DNA from: JAPPLB01 sp965218555 | Lineage (GTDB): Bacteria > Acidobacteriota > Terriglobia > Bryobacterales > UBA6623 | Length of the DNA: 64,000 nt | NCBI GenBank assembly: GCA_965218555.1 | Contig: OZ244625.1 | Span: 4,712,001-4,776,000, forward strand | Reading direction: 5' to 3' | Shown here: positions 11,504 to 20,108 of the stretch, piece by piece | Position numbering within the stretch: position 1 is the first letter of the stretch | Layout: each line of letters opens with the position of its first letter | Notes under the pieces: model-generated | Seen by the model: only the letters and a program-made list of their open reading frames with translations | Database searches by the model: none | Told to the model about the DNA's origin: nothing | Position numbers and translations under genes: made by a program

Positions 11504-11737
11504 ATGCCAGTTGTGAACGTCCATGAAGCGAAGACCCATTTGTCGCGCCTGCTGGCGCAAGTCGAGGCCGGCGAAGAGGTCGTCATCGCCCGCAACGGCA
11601 AGCCGGTGGCCCGGATGGTGCGTGTCCAAAAGCAGGGCAAGCGGCAATTCGGCTCCATGAAGGGCCGTATAAAACTCGACGACAGCTTCTTCGATCCGCT
11701 ACCGGAAGAGGAGTTGGCTGCTTGGGAGGGTAATTGA
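11504..11737 (+). CDS. vapB: VapB antitoxin (Phd/YefM type)
   Basis: A 77-residue antitoxin. The N-terminal VNVHEAKTHLSRLL and VIARNGKPVARM segments are the DNA-binding fold of the Phd/YefM family. The acidic C-terminal tail (DDSFFDPLPEEELAAWEGN) is the part that normally wraps the toxin. GTG at 11501 could also start it, but ATG at 11504 is preferred. The stop is three bases before the vapC start. It should neutralise the PIN toxin and repress the promoter just upstream. Confidence 0.9.
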   Translation: MPVVNVHEAKTHLSRLLAQVEAGEEVVIARNGKPVARMVRVQKQGKRQFGSMKGRIKLDDSFFDPLPEEELAAWEGN

Positions 11738-11740
11738 GCG

Positions 11741-12127
11741 TTGCGGCTACTGCTCGACACCCATGCGTTCATTTGGTGGTTTTCCGGGAGCAGCCGCCTG
11801 TCGCTACCTGCGCGGCAGGAGCTTGAGGATGACGGCAACGACGTAATGGTCAGCGCGGCGTCGGCCTGGGAAATCGCCACCAAACATCGGCTCGGCAAAC
11901 TCCCGGACGCGGAGGCGCTGGCCCTCGACATTACCGGGGCAATAGCTGGACAGAACTTCGAGGAACTGCCAATCACCGTTGAAGACGCTGCGCGCGCCGG
12001 CGCGTTGCCGGGTCCCCATCGCGACCCGTTTGACCGCATGCTCATCGCCCAAGCACTGGCGCGCAACCTCGTTCTCATATCGAGTGAATCACTCTTCGAC
12101 CGGTACGGCGTCCGCCGCCTGTGGTGA
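11741..12127 (+). CDS. vapC: VapC PIN-domain toxin
   Basis: A 128-residue PIN ribonuclease starting with TTG (MRLLLDTHAFIWW). The conserved acidic residues are visible: the Asp of LLLDTH, the Glu of SAWEIATKHRLGKL and the Asp of HRDPFDRMLIAQA, followed by the ISSESLFDRYGV end. VapC toxins cut tRNA or rRNA when the antitoxin is lost. It lies immediately after vapB in a standard operon and stands opposite to the surrounding restriction genes, between hsdR and the SIR2 gene, where it could stabilise the island. Confidence 0.9.
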   Translation: MRLLLDTHAFIWWFSGSSRLSLPARQELEDDGNDVMVSAASAWEIATKHRLGKLPDAEALALDITGAIAGQNFEELPITVEDAARAGALPGPHRDPFDRMLIAQALARNLVLISSESLFDRYGVRRLW

Positions 12128-12588
12128 CCCGCGACACTTCATGTCAATAGCAAGCATCTTGCGGTTGCCATCGATCCCCCTGCGCAGCATCCCGATCTTG
12201 GCCGCGCCGAATCGCTGCTGAATTACCCGGACAACAATCACCGCCCGGCCCTTGCCCCCTGTTGCTGTAAGAGTTATGTTGACTACCAAAGGTCCCCCCC
12301 GATGACAAGAGCGCCAAGGGTACTCTCTCCGGCGACGGAGTAGTCGGGGGGGTCAAACTACCGCCGCCTCGTCCGCACAGGATACACAGGCTGTCGGGAG
12401 TCCTTGCAGGGTTCGATATAACTTTAGCTGCCTGACATCATCTACCCTCCGCCGGGAGGACCGTTTCTGAGCAACGATGTCCATCAACGCTCCGTTTTGA
12501 CTCGCAAGAACTCGCCACGCACAGCGGGTCTGATACGGTCCTACCAGGCACGTTCCCCTCTCTGCCAATTTTCAAACCTCGGCAGGGC
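12128..12588 (+). other. Gene-free stretch between vapC and the SIR2 gene
   Basis: About 460 bases with no supportable gene. The two flanking genes converge here. On the minus strand a short segment reads like eroded coding sequence but matches nothing I recognise. A C run near 12294-12300 and a G run near 12351 flank a CTCTCCGGCGACGGAG hairpin-like stretch. It may be scar tissue from assembly of the island. Confidence 0.5.
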
Positions 12589-13677
12589 TCATAATTCTGG
12601 TATCAACTCCTTTTCAGAAGGGAAGGGTTCCGCGAGTGAGACTATGTTTAGGCCACTATCCAGAAATTCTTTGGCGCCACATGCCTTCACCACTATCTGC
12701 TTCTCTCCAGCCGTCAGTCGCTCGGAAATGAGAGACTTCGCATCGGTGGCAGATCGGTTATCGCCAGGCCTGACCACCGCAAGAAGTTTGCGAGATTGAT
12801 CTTGGCGAAGAGACTGCTGTAGGATTCCATTTATATGATCGTCGTTGAAGCCGTAACCGACGCAGATAATGAGACGTGCAGCATCCAGTGTCCACCGTCT
12901 TAGTTCATACGCGAGAAAAAGAAAGGGATCGACGTATTGTAGCTTGTAGGAAGTCCCAAAAATAAGTGCGATCTTCTCGTCAGAAATTGTTGACGGAGAG
13001 TCGGTGTATTCGACCCTTCCGTTGTCAGTGAAGAGCCAGTCCATTGAACCGTGCAGCTTATAGAGCAAAAGTGGGCGCTGATCATCGGATGTTTCGTCGA
13101 ACAGTCGCCAATCCCAAGTCCTTCCGGAGAATCCCCTTTGTACGTTCTCGTGACCGCAAACTTCCTCGACACAAAGGTCATAGTTTAACGAGAACACACG
13201 GAGCGGGTACTCGTATTCTCTCTGAAACTGCAACAGTCCCAAGTAATAGTCGGCCTTCTCCCTCTGTGGCAACGCAATCCATTCGTTTCGGAGAATTTGC
13301 ATAATAGCGCTGCGGAAATTGTGGACACATTTGAATCCCGTGTCAGCTACATCTAGCAACTTGGGATTCCACGCCCCTACAAACGGATATAGAGTATGAT
13401 GTTCCTTCTTGCGTAGTTCGTCCAAGACGTTCACAAGGCGCTCGATGTTGAAGGGGACATTGTCACCAAAGATTCCACCTAATCCTTCTGCGTAAAAAAC
13501 TGCACTTCGGATATAGCGATACAGATCCCTAAAACAACACCAGCTAGAATCTTCGTCAGAGATTGCAGCCTCTATGTTATGAACCATCTTGCTAGAATCA
13601 GGTATGTTGGCCTCTACGCTTGCACCGGCGCCAAGCAGCACGATTATCTCATCACGTTTGAAGGAAGTATTCATCAT
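12589..13677 (-). CDS. SIR2-domain effector (predicted NADase) of the Argonaute module
   Basis: A 362-residue protein with a SIR2 fold of the defence-associated type. GAGAS lies at residues 16-20 (NAD-binding loop), FSLNYD at 162-167 with the catalytic-type Asn at 165, KLHGSMDW at 207-214 with the catalytic-type His at 209, and GYGFND at 274-279. Relatives such as ThsA and the SIR2 partners of Argonautes hydrolyse NAD to stop phage spread by killing or arresting the host. The roughly 80-residue C-terminal tail is unassigned and could bind Argonaute. The start codon overlaps the Argonaute stop by one base (TAATG), so the two are co-translated. Base composition is visibly less GC-rich than in hsdR and hsdM. 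Confidence 0.88.
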   Translation of the reverse strand: MMNTSFKRDEIIVLLGAGASVEANIPDSSKMVHNIEAAISDEDSSWCCFRDLYRYIRSAVFYAEGLGGIFGDNVPFNIERLVNVLDELRKKEHHTLYPFVGAWNPKLLDVADTGFKCVHNFRSAIMQILRNEWIALPQREKADYYLGLLQFQREYEYPLRVFSLNYDLCVEEVCGHENVQRGFSGRTWDWRLFDETSDDQRPLLLYKLHGSMDWLFTDNGRVEYTDSPSTISDEKIALIFGTSYKLQYVDPFLFLAYELRRWTLDAARLIICVGYGFNDDHINGILQQSLRQDQSRKLLAVVRPGDNRSATDAKSLISERLTAGEKQIVVKACGAKEFLDSGLNIVSLAEPFPSEKELIPEL

Positions 13678-15578
13678 TAGAGAAACCAGGGTTTGAGTGT
13701 GTTGACGTTTACCTTGGGAAGTCCATGGCTTTCGAACTCCTTCAGGTACTTAGCGATTATTTGCGCGTAGTAGACAGAGACCGGTAGTGATTTAGCGTTG
13801 AATCCACGCCAGTTAGCACCCGATAAGTTGATGGCGTCTTGTAGATGCGCTCGTTGTAGGTGCCAGGACAGTCTCTCTCTTGGATAAGTGAATTGCACGT
13901 GCAACGGCCCCCCAACCATTTTGTTAACAGTTGGTTGGCTGTATTGCAGTCCCTCAAACCAAACTAGGAATTCGTTGCCCGCAAGAGAGATAACGGTACT
14001 TTCATGTGGCACACGGCTGTTGTGATCTACTGCAAATCCAAAAAAGCGGTTTACATCGTTGAACTTGAGTGAGACAAATTCACCGATACCTTCTTGTTGC
14101 TCTTGTTGCTCTGCAAGTACCTTTGCAACGCTCTCTAGTTCTCGCTGCTGAATCGAAAAAGTAGCATGTACTACAAAGCTTGAGAAATTGTTGGAATAGT
14201 CATCGAAGATTTTTCGTAAATTGGTGGAGAAATTCTCAATATAGTTGTCCTCATCTGGATCTTCTCCAAGGACCCGGACTTCTGTAAAAACGCCACTCGA
14301 ATCAGTGAGTACTGAATATGCAAAAAACCGATCGATGCCCTTTATAGACTTCTGGTGGGCCTGTCCGATACCTACGATCAAACATCTCTCTGTTCGAGGT
14401 CGGACCTTCCACGGCGTTCCGCCTGCTTTCGCAAAGATTTGAAGGCCGATACCTGCCGTAGACCACTTAAGTTTATTTTTGTCTGCTACTGTATCAGTGG
14501 CAACCACCTGAATCGGGAGGTCATTTGAAAGAAAGGCATGCTTCAGATTCCAGTAAGCAGCGTTTTCTTCTGGATCATCATGCCTGCTGAAAGGGCTCAA
14601 TACTACTGGGACAACGTCACGGCCGGCGGCGTCCGCAACCACTCGATTGCAGATTCTATGTATCTCATTAGCGCTAAAGTCAGACAGGGTGGCACCACTT
14701 ACGTTTTCCTTTGAGATCGGAAGTCGGAACATGCTCTTCATTCCTGAAAACGTACCGAAGGTGTCGCCTCGCAGGGCTCGATACAGATCACGCGACAGGG
14801 GACGATCCTCCTGCCTGTAGAGGAAGTATAGATGGGTATTTTGCGCGCTCTGCTTGAACGGACCAGCCTGCTTGACACCCATGAATTGCGATTTCGATTC
14901 GTGATCAGAGCCTACCACGTAATGCTTCACGTCAAGAGTTTTAGGTTCGAGTTCGACTAACTGTGGTCTAACTGTCACCTCTTGACTACCTGGCATCTGG
15001 ATCGGGAATATTCTATCGTGGAACTTCGTAACATAGTCAGCAAGATGTGAGTAGCGATCAGCATAATGGTTCAGATTTTGCTGTCCATGTTTGTCGAGCG
15101 ATAGACTGAGTTGAAGGGCCTTCCGTGTGCCACGATGTCCTTCGGCAGGATGAAACCGAAAATCTGCAAGAAAGCCAAATTCGCGTCTTGAGCGTAGCAG
15201 ATACGGCTCTAACACAACGACCTGTTTCCCTTCAGGAAAAGAGGTCATTATGATTTCCACATGGCGACGGAAGCTGTCAGTAACATGGAAGCAATCTGAA
15301 GGGAGATGGCTGGTGCAACTTTGGATCAAAGCCAATCTGAGGGCCTCTATTGTTGCATACACGTTGTCGAAAGGGTTGCACACTACCTCTGTGCTTTCAT
15401 CAGTTCGCTGAAACAACGTCCAATATGGTTTGTACTCACCATCTACGTCTAAGCTCCGACAAATAGCTTTTTCGGCTCCACTTGTGGGACGCTTTCCTTC
15501 GACAAAGGGCAAGCGATAGAGCGTGATCGTGAACTGATCCGTTTCGAGTGGGAAAAAATTTAGGGCAATTCCGCGCAT
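13677..15578 (-). CDS. Catalytically inactive prokaryotic Argonaute (long-B-like)
   Basis: A 633-residue Argonaute recognised from its MID-PIWI half. The MID 5-prime-phosphate pocket is Y342 and K346 (YWNLK), Q357 (LPIQVV) and K384 (IFAKAGGTPW). The PIWI domain begins at about 398 with LIVGIGQAH, where the first catalytic Asp is Gly405. The next catalytic stretch is VVHATFS with no Asp at about 471-474, and the C-terminal site is YAQ at 604-606, so the slicer tetrad is lost. The first 320 residues would hold N/L1 and a reduced PAZ-like region. Inactive long-B Argonautes use an RNA guide to sense invading DNA and trigger a partner; here the partner is the SIR2 protein. An AAGGAG site at 15586-15591 lies seven bases before the ATG, inside the end of hsdS. 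Confidence 0.88.
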   Translation of the reverse strand: MRGIALNFFPLETDQFTITLYRLPFVEGKRPTSGAEKAICRSLDVDGEYKPYWTLFQRTDESTEVVCNPFDNVYATIEALRLALIQSCTSHLPSDCFHVTDSFRRHVEIIMTSFPEGKQVVVLEPYLLRSRREFGFLADFRFHPAEGHRGTRKALQLSLSLDKHGQQNLNHYADRYSHLADYVTKFHDRIFPIQMPGSQEVTVRPQLVELEPKTLDVKHYVVGSDHESKSQFMGVKQAGPFKQSAQNTHLYFLYRQEDRPLSRDLYRALRGDTFGTFSGMKSMFRLPISKENVSGATLSDFSANEIHRICNRVVADAAGRDVVPVVLSPFSRHDDPEENAAYWNLKHAFLSNDLPIQVVATDTVADKNKLKWSTAGIGLQIFAKAGGTPWKVRPRTERCLIVGIGQAHQKSIKGIDRFFAYSVLTDSSGVFTEVRVLGEDPDEDNYIENFSTNLRKIFDDYSNNFSSFVVHATFSIQQRELESVAKVLAEQQEQQEGIGEFVSLKFNDVNRFFGFAVDHNSRVPHESTVISLAGNEFLVWFEGLQYSQPTVNKMVGGPLHVQFTYPRERLSWHLQRAHLQDAINLSGANWRGFNAKSLPVSVYYAQIIAKYLKEFESHGLPKVNVNTLKPWFL

Positions 15579-16777
15579 CTATCTACTCCTTGCGTATACG
15601 GCTGACCCAGCGCCGACAGATCAAGATCGGCGACGCGGATTTTGTCCGTCATCAGCTTGTGTAGCAGCGACTTTAATAGGTCATCGAGCACGGCGCGCTT
15701 GCGCCGATGCAGGTCGATCTTGCGGTTGATGGCGTCGAGAACTGTCACGATCTCACGTTGTTCGTGGACCGGCGGAACGGGAATCGGTAGACCTCGAAGA
15801 AAACCGCAGGTCAGTGCTCCCTTTGTGCTTCCACCCCCAGCACCGACTTGGCGAAGATAGACATACAGCGTTTCTAGATAGCTCCTGACGAATAGAGAGT
15901 CCGCCTTGCTCTGGTCAATTTCAACATATGCAAGATGTTGGTTGATCGTCGCTTCTATACCAAGTACTGCGCAATGACCAAGTGTTTTTCCTTGACCGGT
16001 TATCGCAATCAGAACTGTGCCCGGCCGAAGACGGGGCAAATGACATTCAGAAAGCGCTCGATTTGTCACATGCTGATCGGCTTGGACAATTTCACGATCA
16101 TAAACTTTGGCACTAGTGAGCCACGGATACGTACCGCTAGTCCAATATTCTGAGATTGCCTTTTTCGGCGTCGAGCCGTTTCCGATCTTTCCAAGCGTGC
16201 CGAGATCAACAACCCCCCAACTTTCCGGTACCGGGCCGATTTCGGTTTCCTTCAGCGCCTCGCCCCTGAGTCCGCGTGTGAACAGCGCCCGCATCGTGGC
16301 GCGTTTGAGGGCCATTGTTTTCTCAATAGTGGTCACCTCATTTGCAATAGCATTCTCGGCGGTATCGAGCACGAGTGCTATTGACTGCTGCTCGCATTGG
16401 GGGGGCAGTTGAACCTGGATCGAATAGACATTTTCGCGATTCAAGCCCGGAATCGTACTGTGGCTATTCAACCCTTTCAGGCCAATGCTTGAAAGAAGAT
16501 GATAAAGAAATCGCCAGTCGTGACGGTTCTTGTTGACTACGTAATAGGTGGTATCAATCGGCCAGAAGTCGCTCTCTGAGTAGACAACCTCTCCAACAGA
16601 GCCTTTGCGTCCGACAACAATACCGGGGCCAGGAACCAACGATGCCGAATGCTGTCCCACACAGCCGTTCGAGCCAAACACACCGAATGGACCCCTCTCT
16701 CGTGCATGCGCCGGAAGGGATTTTCCGTAAGCGAGTTCAATTTGATCCCCAATACGGACTTCCTTCCAGTCGATCAT
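15560..16777 (-). CDS. hsdS: Type I restriction specificity subunit S
   Basis: A 405-residue HsdS with two target-recognition domains, each followed by a conserved helix. The first helix region is near QQSIALVLDTAENAIANE and the second is HEQREIVTVLDAINRKIDL, the classic HsdS repeats that set the two half-sites of the recognition sequence. The start overlaps the hsdM stop by four bases (ATGA), and the Argonaute ATG lies inside its last codons, so it links the methylase and Argonaute genes into one operon. The target sequence cannot be deduced here. Confidence 0.93.
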   Translation of the reverse strand: MIDWKEVRIGDQIELAYGKSLPAHARERGPFGVFGSNGCVGQHSASLVPGPGIVVGRKGSVGEVVYSESDFWPIDTTYYVVNKNRHDWRFLYHLLSSIGLKGLNSHSTIPGLNRENVYSIQVQLPPQCEQQSIALVLDTAENAIANEVTTIEKTMALKRATMRALFTRGLRGEALKETEIGPVPESWGVVDLGTLGKIGNGSTPKKAISEYWTSGTYPWLTSAKVYDREIVQADQHVTNRALSECHLPRLRPGTVLIAITGQGKTLGHCAVLGIEATINQHLAYVEIDQSKADSLFVRSYLETLYVYLRQVGAGGGSTKGALTCGFLRGLPIPVPPVHEQREIVTVLDAINRKIDLHRRKRAVLDDLLKSLLHKLMTDKIRVADLDLSALGQPYTQGVDRCAELP

Positions 16778-18510
16778 TGTGTAACCTTCATCAACATGGC
16801 GAACAAACGCTCATCCGCTACAAGAATGTCCTTAGATAGCTTCCGAAGGGAGGCCACTAGCTCGGGAATATCAGCGACATCATCAGCTTGAGCCTGCGCC
16901 ACCCACCGGCTCGGACTGAGGTTGTAATCCGATTCCCTGGCTTGGCTTTGCGTGATGACGGCGATCTCGCCTTCGACCGGCTCGCCCTTGAGGAACGCCG
17001 CCGCGAGCGGGCGGATGTCGTCCTCGGGGACGAAGTTCTTGGGCCGTCCCTTCTTCACGCGCCGGCCGGCATGCAGCAGCACGATCTTGTTCCTCCGCGC
17101 CGCCGGCTTGCGCTTCGACAGCACGACGATCGCCCCGGCGGCGGTGGTGTTGTAGAACAGGTTGTCGGGCAGCAGGATCACGCCGTCGATCAGGTCATGG
17201 TCGACGAACCACTTGCGGATGTTGCGCTCCCTGTCCGCGTGCTTCGATCCCGAGCCGCGCGTCACCGCGCCGGTGTCGAGCACCACCGCCGCCCGCCCGT
17301 GCTCGTTCAGGCAGGCCAAGGTGTGCTGGAGCCAGGCCCAGTCGCCCTTGCCCGTGGTGACGCCGCCCGCCGGACGGAAGCGGTCGAACGGATCGTTGGC
17401 GAAGAGGTCCGGGTTGAACGGCTGGTTCCACATCGGATTGGCGACCACGATGTCGTGCGTGCTGATCTTCCCGCCCGCCGTCTTGAACTTCGGGTTGATC
17501 ATCGTGTCGCCGCGCTCGATGTCGGCCTCCATGTCGTGGATGATCGCGTTCATGCAGGCGACGGCGTAGCTCTCGGCCTGCAGCTCCTGCCCGCGCAGCT
17601 TGAGCGGCACGCGGCTGGTGGGGTCGAGCTCGCGCGCCACAAGCTGGAGCTTCACCAGCAGCCCGGCGGAACCGCAGGCGTAGTCGTGGCAGTCCTCGCC
17701 CGGCTTCGGTCGGAGGATGTGCGCCATCAGGAACCCGACCTCGGTCGGCGTGAAGAACTCGCCCGCGCTCTGGCCCGAGCCCTCCGCGAACTTGCGCAGC
17801 AGATACTCGTAGGCGCGGCCGAGGAAATCGGGTTGCACGTCGGCCAGTCCGAGCCGGTAACGCGGATCGGAAAAGATCTCGACGACGGCTGTAAGCTTAG
17901 CCGGGTTGATGTCGCGCTCGCCGTTGCGCTCGGCCGCGAAATCCACGATGTCGATGACGCCCGACAGCGAAGGGTTGTGACGCGCGACCGCGCGCATGGC
18001 CTTCGTCAGATGCTCGCCGATGTCCCGAGGCCCGTCGCCGCCCTCTCGCCCTCTGACGGCCGCCCAACGAGCTTCCGGCGGCAGGTAGAAGCGCAACAGG
18101 CCATGGTCGGCCTCGACGATCTCCAGCGCGGTGGCGCGGTCGCCGTATTCCTCGGACAGGCGCGCGATCTCGTCGTCGAAGACATCGGACAGCCGCTTGA
18201 GAAACAGCAGCGGCAAGAGATAGTCCTTGAACTTGGCGGCGTCCTTCTCGCCCCGGATGGAGCAGGCCGCGTCCCACAGCATCTGCTCCATGGTTTTCGT
18301 CGAGGGGGTGGAGCGCCGGCGTGCTCCGCCGGTGCGCCGCCGCGTCACGCGCGCCGCCGTTTCCGCAGGCTCGGCGGCCGAATACCCTGCGTCGACTCCC
18401 GCTTCGGCGGCCAGCGCGGCGATGGCTTCCCGCGCCGCCTTTTGAGGCATGATCGCGCCGCCTTCCCAGCGGTTGACGCTGGTGTAAGCGCCGGAGCGAA
18501 AATAGACCAC
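16774..18510 (-). CDS. hsdM: Type I DNA methyltransferase subunit M, N terminus interrupted by IS21
   Basis: The main part of HsdM: a helical N-terminal domain (EQMLWDAACSIRG, LKRLSDVFDDE), the SAM-binding motif DYACGSAGLL and the catalytic motif VANPMWNQPF, an accepted variant of NPPF/Y in N6-adenine methylases. The first residues of this frame (MVYFRSGAYT) are encoded by the terminus of the inserted IS21 element. Native sequence resumes at SVNRWEGG, the end of an XRE helix-turn-helix whose first half lies beyond the element at 21052-21157. A product could start at GTG 18510 inside the element or at ATG 18450 (MPQKAA), giving a methylase without a working HTH. It overlaps hsdS by four bases. 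Confidence 0.9.
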   Translation of the reverse strand: MVYFRSGAYTSVNRWEGGAIMPQKAAREAIAALAAEAGVDAGYSAAEPAETAARVTRRRTGGARRRSTPSTKTMEQMLWDAACSIRGEKDAAKFKDYLLPLLFLKRLSDVFDDEIARLSEEYGDRATALEIVEADHGLLRFYLPPEARWAAVRGREGGDGPRDIGEHLTKAMRAVARHNPSLSGVIDIVDFAAERNGERDINPAKLTAVVEIFSDPRYRLGLADVQPDFLGRAYEYLLRKFAEGSGQSAGEFFTPTEVGFLMAHILRPKPGEDCHDYACGSAGLLVKLQLVARELDPTSRVPLKLRGQELQAESYAVACMNAIIHDMEADIERGDTMINPKFKTAGGKISTHDIVVANPMWNQPFNPDLFANDPFDRFRPAGGVTTGKGDWAWLQHTLACLNEHGRAAVVLDTGAVTRGSGSKHADRERNIRKWFVDHDLIDGVILLPDNLFYNTTAAGAIVVLSKRKPAARRNKIVLLHAGRRVKKGRPKNFVPEDDIRPLAAAFLKGEPVEGEIAVITQSQARESDYNLSPSRWVAQAQADDVADIPELVASLRKLSKDILVADERLFAMLMKVTQ

Positions 18511-18608
18511 AGGGCGGCCGTTTGAGGCCGCTGGTGGCGGAGCAAAACTAGACCGCCCGCCAGCATTTCATAAAACATTTTTGGGGTGTTTTGTGTGATG
18601 CAGGAGGG

Positions 18609-20108
18609 ATGTACTGTGTGGAGCTGTACGCACGCGTTCGCCGAGCGGTCTTTGTCGAAGGGGTCAGCGAGAGAGAAGCGGCGCAGCGCTTCGGGCTGGC
18701 GCGCGAGACCGTGCGCAAGATGCTGCGCTACGCCGCGCCGCCGGGCTATCGGCGGCAGAAGCCGATTCGACGCCCGAAGCTCGACGCCTACACGCCGATC
18801 ATCGACCAGATCCTGGAGACGGACCTAGCGCTGCCGAAAAAGCAACGGCACACGGCGAAACGTATCTTCGAACGACTCCGAGACGAGCACGACTTCGCGG
18901 GCGGCTACACCATCATCAAAGACTACGTGCGGCTGAAGCGGACCTCGCAGCGCGAGATGTTCGTGCCGCTGACGCATCCGCCGGGGCACGCCCAGGCGGA
19001 CTTCGGCGAGGCGCAAGTGGAGATCGGCGGGGTGCTGGCGAAGGCGCACTACTTCGTCATCGATCTACCCCACAGCGACGAGAGTTACGTGCGGGCATTT
19101 CCGGCCGAGACGACGGAAGCTTTCTTGGAGGGGCACGTCGAGGCGTTTCGCTACTGGGGTGGCGTGCCGCGACGGATTCTCTACGACAACACAACGCTGG
19201 CGGTGGCGCGGATCCTAGGCGACGGGACGCGGCAGAAGACGCAGGCGTTCTCGGAGCTGCAGTCGCACTACTTGTTCGCAGAGCGTTTTGGGAGGCCGGG
19301 CAAGGGAAACGACAAGGGGAAGGTCGAGAACCTTGTGAAGGTCGCCCGACGGAGCTTCTTCGTACCGCGGCCCCGGTTCCCCAGTTGGGCAGCGTTGAAC
19401 GTATGGCTGGAAGAGCAGTGCCGCAAGAGGCGAGAGCGCCGGCAACGCGGGCATCGAGAGAAGATCGGAGAGCGCTTCGAGCGTGATCGACAAGCGCTGT
19501 TAGCGCTGCCGGCAGCGGCGTATGAGGCCTGCGAGACACGTCCTGGGAGAGTGACGTCGTTGTCGCTGGTGCGCTACCACACCAACGACTACTCGGTGCC
19601 GACCAAGTACGGACACCGCCAAGTGCTCATCAAGGGCTATGTGGACAAAGTCGTCATCTGCGCCGGCAGCGAGGAGATCGCACGGCATCGGCGCAGCTAT
19701 GGGCGTGAGGGGCTGATCTTTCACCCGCTGCACTATCTGGCCCTACTGGAGCGCAAGACCGGAGCACTCGAGCAAGCAGCGCCGCTGGAAGGCTGGCAGT
19801 TGCCCGAGGAGTTTGCTGGACTGCGCCGGCTGCTCGAAGCGCGGCTCGGCAAGGCTGGAGCTCGAGAGTATGTCCAGGTACTGCGTCTGCTCGAGGACGT
19901 TCCGCTCGAAGAAGTCCGTGCTGCCGTAGGGGACGCCTTACGGCTCGGCGCGATCTCTTTCGATGCCGTCAAGCATCTCGTGCTGTGTCGCATCGAACAG
20001 CGCCCACCCCGGCTGGAACTTGAGAATTATCCCCATCTGCCCACGGCGCGGGTGGCGAGGACCGCAGCGGCGGACTATCTGGCGCTGGTGGACGCGGGAG
20101 CCGAGTGA
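18609..20108 (+). CDS. istA: IS21-family transposase IstA, copy 1
   Basis: A DDE integrase of about 500 residues. The N-terminal HTH (EREAAQRFGLARETVRKML) binds the ends. The catalytic residues are the Asp of HAQADFGEA, the Asp of LYDNTTLA and the Glu of NDKGKVENLV. The C-terminal domain follows the TNDYSVPTKYG segment. The start is uncertain: TTG 18591, ATG 18609 and GTG 18618 are in frame, and the AGGAGG at 18602-18607 best suits GTG 18618. The stop overlaps the istB start. Differences from copy 2 include Cys versus Ser near the start, Arg versus Cys in the HTH (RETVRKM) and Arg versus Thr near the C terminus. Confidence 0.95.
   Translation: MYCVELYARVRRAVFVEGVSEREAAQRFGLARETVRKMLRYAAPPGYRRQKPIRRPKLDAYTPIIDQILETDLALPKKQRHTAKRIFERLRDEHDFAGGYTIIKDYVRLKRTSQREMFVPLTHPPGHAQADFGEAQVEIGGVLAKAHYFVIDLPHSDESYVRAFPAETTEAFLEGHVEAFRYWGGVPRRILYDNTTLAVARILGDGTRQKTQAFSELQSHYLFAERFGRPGKGNDKGKVENLVKVARRSFFVPRPRFPSWAALNVWLEEQCRKRRERRQRGHREKIGERFERDRQALLALPAAAYEACETRPGRVTSLSLVRYHTNDYSVPTKYGHRQVLIKGYVDKVVICAGSEEIARHRRSYGREGLIFHPLHYLALLERKTGALEQAAPLEGWQLPEEFAGLRRLLEARLGKAGAREYVQVLRLLEDVPLEEVRAAVGDALRLGAISFDAVKHLVLCRIEQRPPRLELENYPHLPTARVARTAAADYLALVDAGAE

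Noticed and set aside
16888..18525. Long plus-strand open frame across hsdM
   Set aside because: Antisense of a GC-rich gene; the minus frame has clear HsdM motifs.
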